Positions 34,475-44,395 of a stretch of 45,297 nt of DNA are shown piece by piece (position 1 is the first letter of the stretch; each line of letters opens with the position of its first letter). The notes below the pieces were generated by a model. The model did no database searches. It was not told the origin of the DNA and saw nothing but the letters and a program-made list of their open reading frames with translations. The position numbers and the translations under genes were made by a program. This DNA comes from Lentisphaerota bacterium (GTDB taxonomy: Bacteria > Verrucomicrobiota > Kiritimatiellia > UBA8416 > VGWJ01): positions 1 to 45,297 of the forward strand of contig VGWJ01000018.1 of assembly GCA_016873635.1 (NCBI GenBank). The letters run 5' to 3'.

Positions 34475-36622
34475 ATGAAGAACGACAGGTGGCCGTCGAA
34501 GAACGCCGTGCCCGTCTCCCGCGAGATTTTCGGGGCGGAAGTCCAGTACTTCCGCACCGATCCGCGCTACTGGGAGCCGATCCTTGAACGCTTCGCCGAC
34601 ACCGGCATGCGCTGCGTGACCGCCTACGTGCAGTGGGGAACCCACGCCGTGGGCGCGCCGGACAAGCGCCATCCGGCCGGGGTGCTCGATTTCGAGGGCC
34701 GGACGGACCCGCGCCTGAACCTGATGCGGTTCCTCGATCTCGTCGCGAAGCACGGGCTCAATTTCAATTTCCGCGCGGGTCCGTTCTGCTGCAACGAGAT
34801 GATCTACGGCGGATATCCGTCCTGGATCGTGCTGGGCGATCCGAACATGATGGTCTGGGACTGCCAGAACCGCACGACCCAGGGCTACTGGGGCCCCAGG
34901 AAAGAAGGCTCGCAGCCGTCGTACCTGCATCCGGCCTATCTCGACTGGTGCCGCAAGTGGTTCGCGGCCGTCGACCCGATCATCCGGCCGCGCCTGAAGT
35001 CCGAAGGCGGGTTCATCACCATGGTCAACCTCGACAACGAGGTCAGCTACATCGTCAAGGACAGCTTCCTCGATTCCGACTACAACCCCGTCAACGTCCG
35101 GCCGGGCGGCTTCTACCACCGGTTCCTCGCGGAGAAGTACGGCGGCGTCCGCAACCTGCCCTACGACCGCCGCTGCCGGTCCATCGAGGACGTTGTCCCG
35201 CCGCGGGCCGTTCCGGAGACGATCGGCAGGGACCTGGCCTGGTACACCGACTGGATCGAGTTCAAAACCTGGTGCATGAGCAACTACATCCGGCGCCTGC
35301 GCGAGATGCACGAGGCCAACGGGGTCAGGGACGTCACGTTCATGACCAACTTCAACCCGCATCTGCCCGAAGGCGTGCCGACGCGCATGCCGGAGTTCGA
35401 GAAGGCCTGCGGGCCCCGGGGCGTCGCGGGCTACGACTTCTACCGCGGCACCTACATGAGCTACTCGGGCTACCACTCGATGGCGCGCGTGACCAAGCTC
35501 ATGAACGCCACGCTGAAGTATACATGGTCGGCGGAGTTCATGGCCGGCACGTGGAACCTGGTGCTGCCGGGGCGCGTTTCGGACGATCACATGCGGTTCA
35601 TGGCGCGCTGCGCCCTCGCGCAGGGCTGCAAGGCCATCGCCTGGTTCATGTTCCACGACCGCGACTGCTGGGGCGACTCGCCGGTCAGCTCCCACGGCCA
35701 TCCGCGCCCGAGCCTGGACGTGCTGGCCGATACGGTGGACCTGGCCACCGAGGCGATCCGGAACTGGGACCGGCTTGCGCCGCGGATGGACGCGGCCGTG
35801 GTTTACGACCTGATCCAGCACCAGCACGCCTCGATCGGCGATCCCTCGCCGTGCGACGACAACAGCCTGCCGGTCGGCAGGCCGGGCATCGCGGGCGTGC
35901 CGGCGGGCATGGCTTCGACCGAGTACGTGGGTCTGTTCCGGCTGATCGAGGAGAACGGCTACCAGGCCGCCGCGGTGGACGTCCTGCACGGCCCGAAGCG
36001 TCTCAGGGACTATCCGCTGGCCTTCCTGCCCGGATCACCCGTTATTGAACGGGCGGCGGCGCGCGCGATTGAATCCTATCTCAAACAGGGCGGCGCGGTG
36101 GCGCTGACCGGCGCGTGGCCCGCGCTGGACGAGCGCGGTCGGGATTTCCGCTTCCTGGGGCGCGCGGCGCCGCGGCGGGCCGGCGCGATCCGCGTGGGGA
36201 AGGGGCGCCTTGTCTGGCGGCCCGACTTCATCGCGCAGGACAAGCCCGAGGAGGAATCCCCGGCGAGCCTGGCGTTCGTGGGCGGACTGCTCAAGGCCCA
36301 TGCCGGCGCGCCGCACGTGCGCATCCGCCCGGCGCAGGAGGTGACATGGGTGGACTGGCAGCCGGGCGGAGGACAGAGGAAATACGCGCAGCCGCGCAAC
36401 CTGGGCACGGCGGTCCTCCACCGCGGTCCGGGCGAATCCGTGGTGTTCGTGCTGAACCACTACCCCGTCGCCGCGCGGTTCGAGCTTGAATTTGCCTCCC
36501 GGGACGTGAAGCGCATCGTCAACCTCTCGACCGGCGAGACGCTCCGCGTGGCGCGCAGCCGCGCCGTGGTGGACGTGGATCGCAAGTGCGCCGAGGTCTA
36601 CCGCGTGGAAACCGACAACTGA
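34475..36622 (+). CDS. Clan GH-A beta-galactosidase-like glycosidase (GH35/GH42 type)
   Basis: 715 residues, no signal peptide. The N-terminal TIM barrel shows an acid/base glutamate E189 in MVNLDNEVSY and a probable nucleophile E354 in WSAEFMAGTW, the NE...E pattern of clan A. RCVTAYVQWGTHAVG and FNFRAGPFCCNEM resemble the strand-1 and strand-3 motifs of GH35. A second domain (about 440-590) looks like the GH42 trimerisation fold (GLFRLIEENGYQAAAVDV, YLKQGGAVALTG). The C-terminus resembles a small beta domain. ATG 34475 starts 28 bases after the GH4 gene, so they are co-transcribed. The exact linkage is unknown; beta-galactoside or alpha-arabinopyranoside are the likeliest. Confidence 0.82.
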   Translation: MKNDRWPSKNAVPVSREIFGAEVQYFRTDPRYWEPILERFADTGMRCVTAYVQWGTHAVGAPDKRHPAGVLDFEGRTDPRLNLMRFLDLVAKHGLNFNFRAGPFCCNEMIYGGYPSWIVLGDPNMMVWDCQNRTTQGYWGPRKEGSQPSYLHPAYLDWCRKWFAAVDPIIRPRLKSEGGFITMVNLDNEVSYIVKDSFLDSDYNPVNVRPGGFYHRFLAEKYGGVRNLPYDRRCRSIEDVVPPRAVPETIGRDLAWYTDWIEFKTWCMSNYIRRLREMHEANGVRDVTFMTNFNPHLPEGVPTRMPEFEKACGPRGVAGYDFYRGTYMSYSGYHSMARVTKLMNATLKYTWSAEFMAGTWNLVLPGRVSDDHMRFMARCALAQGCKAIAWFMFHDRDCWGDSPVSSHGHPRPSLDVLADTVDLATEAIRNWDRLAPRMDAAVVYDLIQHQHASIGDPSPCDDNSLPVGRPGIAGVPAGMASTEYVGLFRLIEENGYQAAAVDVLHGPKRLRDYPLAFLPGSPVIERAAARAIESYLKQGGAVALTGAWPALDERGRDFRFLGRAAPRRAGAIRVGKGRLVWRPDFIAQDKPEEESPASLAFVGGLLKAHAGAPHVRIRPAQEVTWVDWQPGGGQRKYAQPRNLGTAVLHRGPGESVVFVLNHYPVAARFELEFASRDVKRIVNLSTGETLRVARSRAVVDVDRKCAEVYRVETDN

Positions 36623-36640
36623 CGATTGAGAACAGAGCCC

Positions 36641-36670
36641 TTGCGAAACGGGCGTCAGTCGCGCTATCAG
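36641..36670 (+). promoter_or_regulatory. Candidate promoter for the PA14 lipoprotein gene
   Basis: TTGCGA (36641-36646) and TATCAG (36665-36670), spaced 18, each match four of six consensus bases. Transcription would begin near 36677, giving a leader of about 38 bases to ATG 36715. Read-through from the upstream glycosidase gene is the alternative. Confidence 0.3.
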
Positions 36671-36714
36671 TAGTCATTCCGACGGAGTCATCTAATTCTA
36701 TGATGGAGTTGGTC

Positions 36715-39700
36715 ATGCATCGATTGTCATTTGTTGTCCTCGCGTGTGCTTTTCTGGCCGGCTGCGGCAAGCCGAGTGAACCGGCCAGGCCCCCGGCCCC
36801 GCCTTCCCCCGCCGGCGATGCGGGAGGGGCGCCGCCCGCCGCGACCCAGGCAACGGTCGCCGCGGTGAGCCCCGCGCCCGAGCAAGCGCCACCCCCTCCG
36901 CCGCCCGTCGCGGGGGACTTCGAGGGCCGGCTGCGGCAAGTGATCGCGGCGCGGAAAGACGTCGATTTCGCCAAAGCGATGGATCTCTGCGGCGCGATGC
37001 AGAGGGAGTTCAGCGCGCCGGAGCAGAGCGAGACGCTGAACGAACTGATGGGCGAGCTGGTCGAAGGCCGGAAAGCCGCGGCGACCCTTTCGTTCGCCGT
37101 CCAGAAACTCGGGTCGGACGATCTGCAGACAAGGCAGGTGGGCGGACAGGTGCTCGCCGAGGCGGAAGAAAACGGTCTCATCTTCCTGCGGCACGCCCTG
37201 CGCACGAAGGACGAGCGGACCGCCCTGGAGGCGGGCCGGCTCCTCATCGAGATGGTCGACGCCGGCGCGATACCCGACTTCTTCGAAAGACTCAAGGCAA
37301 ACCCCGCCTCGCCGCTGGGGCGCCAGGCCGTGCAGGCGCTCGTGTTCACGGCGGGCAGCGTGGACCGGGACACGGTTTCGTCCTGCTTCGCGATGGTCCT
37401 GGAGGACGAGGCCTTTGCCGCGCCCGATGTTGTCGACTTTGCGGAGGCCGTGTTCAGCCGCGTCTGCGCGCGGGACGAGCAGGCCTTCAACGAGGCCGTG
37501 GGGCATCCGGACGGAATGAACGCCCTGCGCGACCATCTGGGCAGGGCCCTGCTGTCCGGCAAGCCGGAAACGGTGGCCTGGGCCTGCGGACGTATGCCGG
37601 ATCTGCTTCCGCTCCAGAACGGTTTCCGCGTGCAGTACTTTCCGAACACGCAGTTCGAGAAGGCCGCGGCGGACCGGATGGAACCCGGCGTAGGGCTGGA
37701 TCTCAACCGCTCTCCCCTTCCGCAGGGGCGCCGGAACGATATCTCCGTGCGCTGGACCGGCGATATTCTGGTGCGCCATCCCGGTGAACATGTCGTCAAC
37801 TTCCGCTCAAATCCGGGCGCCCCGCGCGCGATCAACATGTGGGTTGACGGCAAGCACGCGCTGGAATTCTCGCACGGGGGATGGGACCAGAGCGCCACGC
37901 TGACGCTCAAGGCAGGATGGCATACGCTTCGGATCGACTACGTCAAGCGGGAAGGCGGGAACAACGAGGGCGACCTCAGTTTCGGCTGGACCGGCCCGAA
38001 GGTTGACGGCGCGCAGGGCCCGGCGGTTGTGTTCATGCAACGCCCCTGGCCGGATGAGGTCGCGGCCATGGTCCGGGCGGCATCGGACCTGGGCGCGAAG
38101 GACTGGCCGGTCGCGAAAATGGCCCGGCAGCGCCTGGCGGGCGCCGCGGGCCTCGGGCGCCTGTTTCTGTTCGACGCGCTGAAGACGCAGGCCGGCGCCG
38201 CCCGCCGGCAGGCGATGGACGAACTCTGCGATCTGGCGCCGCAGATCGAGCCGCGGCGCTTGGCCGACCTGTACGGCAGGGCCGTGGCGGAGGATGCCGA
38301 ACCGGTGAATCAATACGTCGCGATCCTCTGTTCCGCCCTGTGGCAGGTCTGCGACAGCGATCCGGAGAGGTTCAACAAGCTGGTCGGATCTCCGGAGGGC
38401 CACGGGAAACTGAAGGCCCGGATCGAAGCGGCGCTGGTCTCGAACGACAAGGCGCTGGTCGCGCGCGCGTGCCGCAACGGTTATCCGTTCGCGCCGGAGA
38501 TACCCGGTCTCCACGGACGGTACTTCGCCGATCCGGACTTCCGTGAACCGGCCGCCGACCGGCTCGACGCGTCGGTCGAGGTCGGCAAACCGCAGTACCC
38601 GCTTCCGCCGGACCGGCAGGGCAAGGTCTCCGTCGAGTGGAGCGGCGTGCTCGTTGTCGAACAGGCCGGGGAGTTCAAGTTCTGGCCGGAGGCGCGCGGA
38701 CAGGCCGGTTTCACCGTGGGAGGCGTGGGCGTGGGCTGGGGCACCGCGATGACGCTGGCCGCCGGCCGGCACGCGTGCCGGGTGGAATTCAGCCAGGCCG
38801 ATACCAACGCGGAGTCGTGGATTCGGTTTAATTGGGAAGGCCCCGGCAAGGGGCGCGGCCCCGTGGGCCCATTCCGCTGCGCGCCGTGGGACAGCCGTCT
38901 GGACGCGCTGGGCACGGCCGGAAAGGACCTCGCATCGGGCGACTGGGCCCGGACGCGGGCGGCGAAAGCGGTCCTTCGCGAATCGGCGGATGTGGGCCTG
39001 CTCTATCTCCGCAACGAGCTTCGCCATGCGGCGCCGCCCGAGGCGGCCGCCGCCGCGACGTTCCTGGCGGAATTGGGCGACAAGGATGCGCCGCCCCTGC
39101 TGCTGGCCCGGCTGAAGGCGGAGAAAGACGCCGCGGCGGTCGTGGCGCTGACCGACGCGATCGGCAAACTGTCTGGATCGATGGCCCCGGAAGTCTTTCC
39201 CGGTCTGTACAAGGACGCTCTGGCCGAGGGCGCCGGCGAAATGAACCCCTATGCATCCATCCTGTGCGCGGCGCTGTGGCGGGCGTGCGGGAGCGACGCG
39301 AAGAAATTCGGCGCGCTCGTCGGCGACCCGGAAGGACACGCGAAGCTGGACGCGCACGTGAAGGCGGCGCTGGCTTCGAAAGACGCGGCCGCGGTAGCGC
39401 GTGCCTGCCGCAACGGGTGTCCGCTCGGGCCGATGCTGCCGGGGCTGCACGGGCGATACCACGAGGAGACGCAGTTCGACCGTCTGATCATGGAGCGGCT
39501 GGACGGACGCATCGAGATCGGCAACCGCCAGTTCCCGCTGCCGACCAACCGCCAGGACAACATCTCCGTGGAGTGGAACGGCTGGCTGTCGGTTGACCAG
39601 GCGGGGGAGTACACCTTCCAGGGCGGTGCGGAGGATGTCGTGTTCTTCTATATTGACGGCAAGCACGTCAACGGCGGCGACTGGCGCCAGCCGCAGAAGG

Positions 39701-41298
39701 TGACGCTGGCGTCCGGGATGCACGCTTTCAGCGCCAGGTTCTGGCAGGGACGTCCGGGGGCCAATTCCTATGTGAGCATCTCCTGGGAAGGTCCGGGAGT
39801 CGGGCGGCAGGTTCTTGCGGGTGTGCTGCGGTCGGCGGCGTGGGACGCGAGGCTGACGGAGCTCAGGGGCGCCGTGCCGAAGCTTGCATCGGGCGACCGC
39901 GCGGCGCTGCCCGCCGCGAGCGCGGTTTTTGGCGAATCGGGCGACGTGGGGTTCGTCTACCTGCGCAACGCGGTCCGGCACGGTCCGGCGCCCGAGGCGG
40001 CGGCGGCCGCGAAGCTCCTGGCCGAACTGCGCGACAAGGACGCGCCGCCGGTGCTGCTGGCGCGGCTGAAGGCGGAGAAGGAAGCGGCGGCGGTCGTGGC
40101 GCTGACCGACGCGCTGCGCGCTCTGACGTTGGAGATCGACGCGGCGACCTTTCCCGAATTGTACAAGGCGGCCTTTGCGAAAGACGCCGAGGCCATGAAC
40201 CCGTATGCGCGGATCCTCTGCGCGGCGCTGATGGCGCGGCACGGCGACGCGGGGGCGTTCAACAAGCTTATCGGCGACGACAAGGGATTTGAGGCGCTCT
40301 CCGGGCATGTGAAGGAAGCGCTCGGTTCGGACAACGCCGGGACGGTTCGCCGGGCGGTCGTCTACGGCGCGCCCTTCGCGCCGGGACTGCCCGGGTTTGT
40401 CGGGCGGTACTACACCGGGCAGGGCTTCCTGGACCTCGTGCTCGAACGGCCGGATGCGCAGGTCAGCGTGCAGAACCGGCAGTTCCCGTATCCGGACGGG
40501 CGCCAGGACGACATTTCCGTCCGCTGGACCGGGTTTGTTAACGTGAATCAGCCGGGCGAATACACGTTCGAGGTCCGGTCCCACGGCTGGGCCAATGTCT
40601 GGCTGGACCGCCGCCACGTCGGGCACAGTTCCGGCTGGCATCCGCACAAGAAGGACGCCGTGACGCTCGCCAAAGGATGGCACGAGGTGCGAGTGGACAT
40701 GGCTCAGGGCGGGGGAAACAACCAGGTGCAGTTGCAGTGGACGCCGCCCGGCGCCGGCCAGGACTGGCTGCAGGGGTTGATGGCGCCTCCCTCGGAGGCG
40801 CTGGCGGCGCAGATCGAGAAAGACGCGGGTGCGCTGGCGGCGGCCAAACCGGAAGACGCGGCGGCTATAGCCGTCCGGCTGACGCCGTGCGGCGACGCGG
40901 GGGTATTCTTCCTGCGCCGCGCGTTGCGCCAGGCACAGGCGGCGGAGGCGATCGTGGCGGTGCTGGTGGAGATGCGCGATCTGACGCTGTTGGACGCGAT
41001 CCGCGAAGCGCGCAAGAGCAAGTCGCCGCTTGCGCCCAGGATCGAAGCCGCCCTGGAGGCGCTGGCCGCCAAGCCGGAAGCCCGCCACGGGAACTGGTTC
41101 TACGCCGTTCTGAAGGGCGACGGCAACCTGGAATTCCCGGTCTGCGGCACATTCCTTTCCAAGGCGCTGCAGGAGGTCTGCGGCAACAATGAAGGCCGTT
41201 TCAACAACGAGTTTGCCGGAGGCGACCCGCAGGGCGCCGCGACCTTGAAGGCCTATCTCGAGAAACTGCCCAAGCCGCCGGCGCCGCCCGCGCAGTGA
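36715..41298 (+). CDS. Giant lipoprotein with four PA14 domains alternating with a helical module
   Basis: 1527 residues. GGAG lies 6 bases before ATG 36715. The signal MHRLSFVVLACAFLAGC has a clear lipobox (LAGC), then a Pro/Ala-rich linker. Four PA14-like beta-barrels begin near residues 301 (FRVQYFPNTQF), 598 (LHGRYFADPDF), 909 (LHGRYHEETQF) and 1226 (FVGRYYTGQGF), each with an SVxWxG core and a GWH/GxH turn. Between them, at about 310-residue period, lies a helical HEAT-like stretch plus a conserved block (NPYASILCAALWRACGSD, then VGDPEGHAKL) repeated five times in all, the last as the C-terminal cap. PA14 domains usually bind carbohydrate, so outer-membrane or surface glycan binding is inferred. 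No enzyme motif is seen. Confidence 0.88.
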   Translation: MHRLSFVVLACAFLAGCGKPSEPARPPAPPSPAGDAGGAPPAATQATVAAVSPAPEQAPPPPPPVAGDFEGRLRQVIAARKDVDFAKAMDLCGAMQREFSAPEQSETLNELMGELVEGRKAAATLSFAVQKLGSDDLQTRQVGGQVLAEAEENGLIFLRHALRTKDERTALEAGRLLIEMVDAGAIPDFFERLKANPASPLGRQAVQALVFTAGSVDRDTVSSCFAMVLEDEAFAAPDVVDFAEAVFSRVCARDEQAFNEAVGHPDGMNALRDHLGRALLSGKPETVAWACGRMPDLLPLQNGFRVQYFPNTQFEKAAADRMEPGVGLDLNRSPLPQGRRNDISVRWTGDILVRHPGEHVVNFRSNPGAPRAINMWVDGKHALEFSHGGWDQSATLTLKAGWHTLRIDYVKREGGNNEGDLSFGWTGPKVDGAQGPAVVFMQRPWPDEVAAMVRAASDLGAKDWPVAKMARQRLAGAAGLGRLFLFDALKTQAGAARRQAMDELCDLAPQIEPRRLADLYGRAVAEDAEPVNQYVAILCSALWQVCDSDPERFNKLVGSPEGHGKLKARIEAALVSNDKALVARACRNGYPFAPEIPGLHGRYFADPDFREPAADRLDASVEVGKPQYPLPPDRQGKVSVEWSGVLVVEQAGEFKFWPEARGQAGFTVGGVGVGWGTAMTLAAGRHACRVEFSQADTNAESWIRFNWEGPGKGRGPVGPFRCAPWDSRLDALGTAGKDLASGDWARTRAAKAVLRESADVGLLYLRNELRHAAPPEAAAAATFLAELGDKDAPPLLLARLKAEKDAAAVVALTDAIGKLSGSMAPEVFPGLYKDALAEGAGEMNPYASILCAALWRACGSDAKKFGALVGDPEGHAKLDAHVKAALASKDAAAVARACRNGCPLGPMLPGLHGRYHEETQFDRLIMERLDGRIEIGNRQFPLPTNRQDNISVEWNGWLSVDQAGEYTFQGGAEDVVFFYIDGKHVNGGDWRQPQKVTLASGMHAFSARFWQGRPGANSYVSISWEGPGVGRQVLAGVLRSAAWDARLTELRGAVPKLASGDRAALPAASAVFGESGDVGFVYLRNAVRHGPAPEAAAAAKLLAELRDKDAPPVLLARLKAEKEAAAVVALTDALRALTLEIDAATFPELYKAAFAKDAEAMNPYARILCAALMARHGDAGAFNKLIGDDKGFEALSGHVKEALGSDNAGTVRRAVVYGAPFAPGLPGFVGRYYTGQGFLDLVLERPDAQVSVQNRQFPYPDGRQDDISVRWTGFVNVNQPGEYTFEVRSHGWANVWLDRRHVGHSSGWHPHKKDAVTLAKGWHEVRVDMAQGGGNNQVQLQWTPPGAGQDWLQGLMAPPSEALAAQIEKDAGALAAAKPEDAAAIAVRLTPCGDAGVFFLRRALRQAQAAEAIVAVLVEMRDLTLLDAIREARKSKSPLAPRIEAALEALAAKPEARHGNWFYAVLKGDGNLEFPVCGTFLSKALQEVCGNNEGRFNNEFAGGDPQGAATLKAYLEKLPKPPAPPAQ

Positions 41299-41503
41299 CG
41301 GCGAAGGCCGCGAAGCCGCGTTGCGCCGCATGCGGGGACTCGCGCGCTGTCGTCAGTGCGTCAGGGAATAGAACAGCCAGTTGATGGAAATCTTGTAGAC
41401 CTGTCTCCGCTTTCTCCCGCGGACAAACTAACCGTGCGCGCCGCTGCAAAGCCATAGACGGGTGGCCGAAATCCAGGTGACACGCGACTCGCGCGGCGGT
41501 ACC

Positions 41504-41532
41504 TTGTGCTCGCGCTGCGCGGGGGCTATGGT
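41504..41532 (+). promoter_or_regulatory. Candidate promoter for the rhamnogalacturonan-lyase-like gene
   Basis: TTGTGC (41504-41509) and TATGGT (41527-41532) are spaced 17 bases, matching three and four of six consensus bases. The start would fall near 41540, 29 bases before ATG 41569. The rest of the 270-base gap after the lipoprotein gene holds no gene I can support. Confidence 0.4.
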
Positions 41533-41568
41533 TTTGTCGGCCGCTACGGCGCCTGGCGGAGGGTACGG

Positions 41569-44277
41569 ATGACAACACAAGCCAAACGTATTGCCGTGAG
41601 ACTCGCCGGCGAGCCCGGCGTACCCTACGGCAAAGAACCGCTGACTTTCGGCGTTCCGTTCGCGGAAGGCGATCTGCCGGCCGGCGCGCGCCCGCGGGCG
41701 GTCAGGGCGGACGGAACGGAGATTCCGCTGCAGACGGCCGAGGTGACGACGTGGAAGAAGGACCTCAAGCACGTCAAGTGGCTGCTGGCCGATATTCAGG
41801 CGGACCCGGCCGTGGACGGGGAGCGGATATTCCTGGAGTATCCGGCCCCGTCGGAGTCGTCGGCCCCGTCGGACCGGTCGGACCGGTCCGACAGGACCGG
41901 CGCCATTACCGTTTCCATGGCCGACGGCATCCTGACCGTGGACACCGGCGCGCTTCGGCTCAAGATGCGCACGGACTACGAGCGCTGGCGCCTTCGCGAG
42001 AACACCTCCCCCTTCGCCGGCTGCCGGATCAAGACGGCGGACGGCTGGCGTGACGTGTGGCAGGGCGCGGGATTGCTGCTCTACATGAAGGACCAGCACG
42101 GCAACCTCTACACCTCGGAGGGGATCTGCCCCGCGCCGCGGACTGTCGTGGAAGAGCAGGGACCGCTGCGCGTCTGCCTGCTGGTCACGGGTCACCTCTA
42201 TTCCTCCCAGGGGCTGCGCTTCTGCCCGTACAAGTTGCGCATTCACCTCTACGCGGGCAAGGCCGACCTGCGGATCTTCCACACCTTCGTCTTCGACCAG
42301 GACCCCACCCGCATCCAGTTGAAGGCCATCGGGTTGAAGGTGTTCGCGAAGACCGGAGACGGCGCGGTGGCGGCGGTCGGCGGGGAAGGCGCGGCCGCGC
42401 ACTTCAGCCGCAACCTGACCCCCGACGTGAACGGCTATGCGACCCTGGGCGCCATCGGCTGCGACCAGGTTCGCGAGCGTCCCAATCCCGCCAACACCAC
42501 CTCCGGCCAACTCTCGATACTGCAGGCGGACGATCTGCACTATGCCGCCCGGTTGAACGACCAGCTTTTTGGCGCCGGCGGCAAGGCGACGGGCTGGGCC
42601 GCCCTCAGCGGCCCCGAGGCGGGCGTGGCGGCCGGCATCCGCGATTTCTGGCAGGAGTATCCGAAGGGATACGCCGTGTCCTCCGCCGGCATCGACATCC
42701 GCATCTGGCCGGAGGACGCGCCGCAGCCGCTGAGCTTCCTGTCGCCGTTCGACGAGCCGCCGGTCGATTTCCGCGGAACGCGCGACGAGGAGGAGATCAA
42801 GCGCCTGCTCGCCGAGAACCCGACCGCGCCGCTGTCGCTCCGGCAGTTCCGTACGGACGACGTCAAGTGGATCGAGGACGTGATGGCCCGCCTCGCGCCG
42901 GGGCGGAAGATGAGCTACAACGACTTCCTGGGATCCTTTACCGGCATCGGGACGGCCAAGACCACCGAGATCGTTCTGCGGTTCAGCGCGGGGCCGATCT
43001 CCAACGCCGAGGCCGCCGCGTTCGGCGCCGCCGTGCAGGAACCCCTGGCGGGGATCGTGGACCCCGGTTACCTGTGCGGCACCGACGTGTTCGGCCGGTT
43101 CCTGCCCGCCGGTCACCCGCAGTTCGAGGAGATGGACCGGGAGCTGACCGCGTTTCACGAGCGGATCCACGTCCGGCCGATCCAGCGCGCGCGGCGGTAC
43201 GGCATGTTCATGTACGGCCACATGATCAACGCGCATTCGCCCTCGACGCCGGACGCGGTGCATAACCTCTACATCAACGGCGACGAGCCGGAGAAGGCGC
43301 TGCGCTACGTCGGCCCCTTCGGCAACGAGGCCGCCGACAGCGTGCAGTGGGTGTGGGGCCAGTTCCTGCGCAGCGGCCGCCGCTGCGACCTGCGCTGGGC
43401 CCAGCTCGCTTCGCGCGCCACGGCCGACACCAGCTTCGTGCACGCCTTCCCGGGCCACGAGGAGAACGTCGGCTGCATTCACTATCACGGCCCGCAAGTC
43501 TGGCACAACGCCCTCAACCGGTCGCACTCGAATGTCGGCGGGATTGCGATGGACTACTACGTGACCGGCAACCGCCGGTTGCGCGACGTCATTCTCGAGG
43601 CGGCGGACGGCCTCGCCGACAACAAGCTGGAGCCCTGCGGCATCGTCTCATGCTTCGCGCCCATCGCGCGGGAGTTCGTCATTCCGGTGGCGATCCTGAT
43701 GGAGGCGTACCAGCTTGCCTGGCACGAGAAATACGGCACGCCGGCCGAGCGCTCGCTCAACTGGTTCCTGCGCGCCGTCCGCACGCCGGGCTTCATGCCC
43801 GAGCACGTGTTCACGCGCGGCCCGCGCGGCGACCGGGCGGAGGTCGAGGGCGAGACGTTCAGCCCCACCTGCAACGACGACCAGATGCTGATGCCCGCCT
43901 TGCGGCTGTTCCCGTCCAAGGCGCTGACCGACTTCATCCTGGCCCAGGCGAAGCACGGGCGCCGCGGGCACCTCGCGTATGACTTGACGGGCGATCCCGA
44001 GATTGCCGCCGCCGCGCTGATGGGCACGCGGGACTACGTGGGCGCCTTCCGCAACGGCGGTAACCCCGGCATCTACCACCATTCCGCGTGCGACCACGTG
44101 CCGCGCGGCATGAAGATCGTCGCGCTGGCGGCGGAGAAGGATCCCGGATTCTGGGAGTGGGCGAAGAAATGGGCTGAGGAGCGGAAGGCCAATCCGAAGC
44201 CGCCGCCGCCGAAGCCGCCCGAGCGGAAAGGCAGGATCAGCCTGGGCGCGCTGAGCACGGAGCCCCACCGCGGCTGA
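41569..44277 (+). CDS. Exo-rhamnogalacturonan-lyase-like protein (PcRGLX/YetA, PL26-type)
   Basis: 902 residues; GGAGGG precedes ATG 41569. The N-terminal RIFT-barrel-type domain opens IAVRLAGEPGVPYGKEPLTF and continues GVPFAEGDLPAGARPRAV and TTWKKDLKHVKWLLADIQA, typical of the PcRGLX/YetA family. A beta-sandwich follows (about 110-520), then an alpha/alpha toroid with RRYGMFMYGHMINAHSP, HAFPGHEENVGCIHYHG and YHHSACDHVPRG, where His, Tyr and Glu/Asp residues would form the active cleft. PL26 enzymes release unsaturated galacturonosyl-rhamnose from rhamnogalacturonan I. No signal peptide is present, so it would act on imported oligomers. Residues about 91-110 are a Ser/Asp/Arg repeat linker. 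Confidence 0.85.
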   Translation: MTTQAKRIAVRLAGEPGVPYGKEPLTFGVPFAEGDLPAGARPRAVRADGTEIPLQTAEVTTWKKDLKHVKWLLADIQADPAVDGERIFLEYPAPSESSAPSDRSDRSDRTGAITVSMADGILTVDTGALRLKMRTDYERWRLRENTSPFAGCRIKTADGWRDVWQGAGLLLYMKDQHGNLYTSEGICPAPRTVVEEQGPLRVCLLVTGHLYSSQGLRFCPYKLRIHLYAGKADLRIFHTFVFDQDPTRIQLKAIGLKVFAKTGDGAVAAVGGEGAAAHFSRNLTPDVNGYATLGAIGCDQVRERPNPANTTSGQLSILQADDLHYAARLNDQLFGAGGKATGWAALSGPEAGVAAGIRDFWQEYPKGYAVSSAGIDIRIWPEDAPQPLSFLSPFDEPPVDFRGTRDEEEIKRLLAENPTAPLSLRQFRTDDVKWIEDVMARLAPGRKMSYNDFLGSFTGIGTAKTTEIVLRFSAGPISNAEAAAFGAAVQEPLAGIVDPGYLCGTDVFGRFLPAGHPQFEEMDRELTAFHERIHVRPIQRARRYGMFMYGHMINAHSPSTPDAVHNLYINGDEPEKALRYVGPFGNEAADSVQWVWGQFLRSGRRCDLRWAQLASRATADTSFVHAFPGHEENVGCIHYHGPQVWHNALNRSHSNVGGIAMDYYVTGNRRLRDVILEAADGLADNKLEPCGIVSCFAPIAREFVIPVAILMEAYQLAWHEKYGTPAERSLNWFLRAVRTPGFMPEHVFTRGPRGDRAEVEGETFSPTCNDDQMLMPALRLFPSKALTDFILAQAKHGRRGHLAYDLTGDPEIAAAALMGTRDYVGAFRNGGNPGIYHHSACDHVPRGMKIVALAAEKDPGFWEWAKKWAEERKANPKPPPPKPPERKGRISLGALSTEPHRG
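41843..41900. repeat. In-frame GTCGGACCG microsatellite inside the lyase-like gene
   Basis: GTCGGACCG occurs twice in tandem (41868-41885) followed by a decayed third copy (86-94 of that line). GGCCCCGTCGGA also occurs at 41844-41855 and 41862-41873, 18 bases apart. The unit is a multiple of three, so the frame is kept and encodes a Ser/Asp/Arg-rich linker between the first two domains. Confidence 0.7.
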
Positions 44278-44395
44278 GACCGCGCATGCGCCCGCGGCCG
44301 GCGGACCGCTGCGCCGGATGGGGCGCAGCGTTGCCGACGGTCTGCCGCGCATGCAACCCGTTACGGTGCAATATGTCGAGAAAACGGAGCGGGCC

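Noticed and set aside
41354..41432. Minus-strand frame ending QVYKISINWLFYSLTH
   Set aside because: It looks protein-like and could be another gene tail, but it is only about 25 residues between stop codons and I recognise no family.
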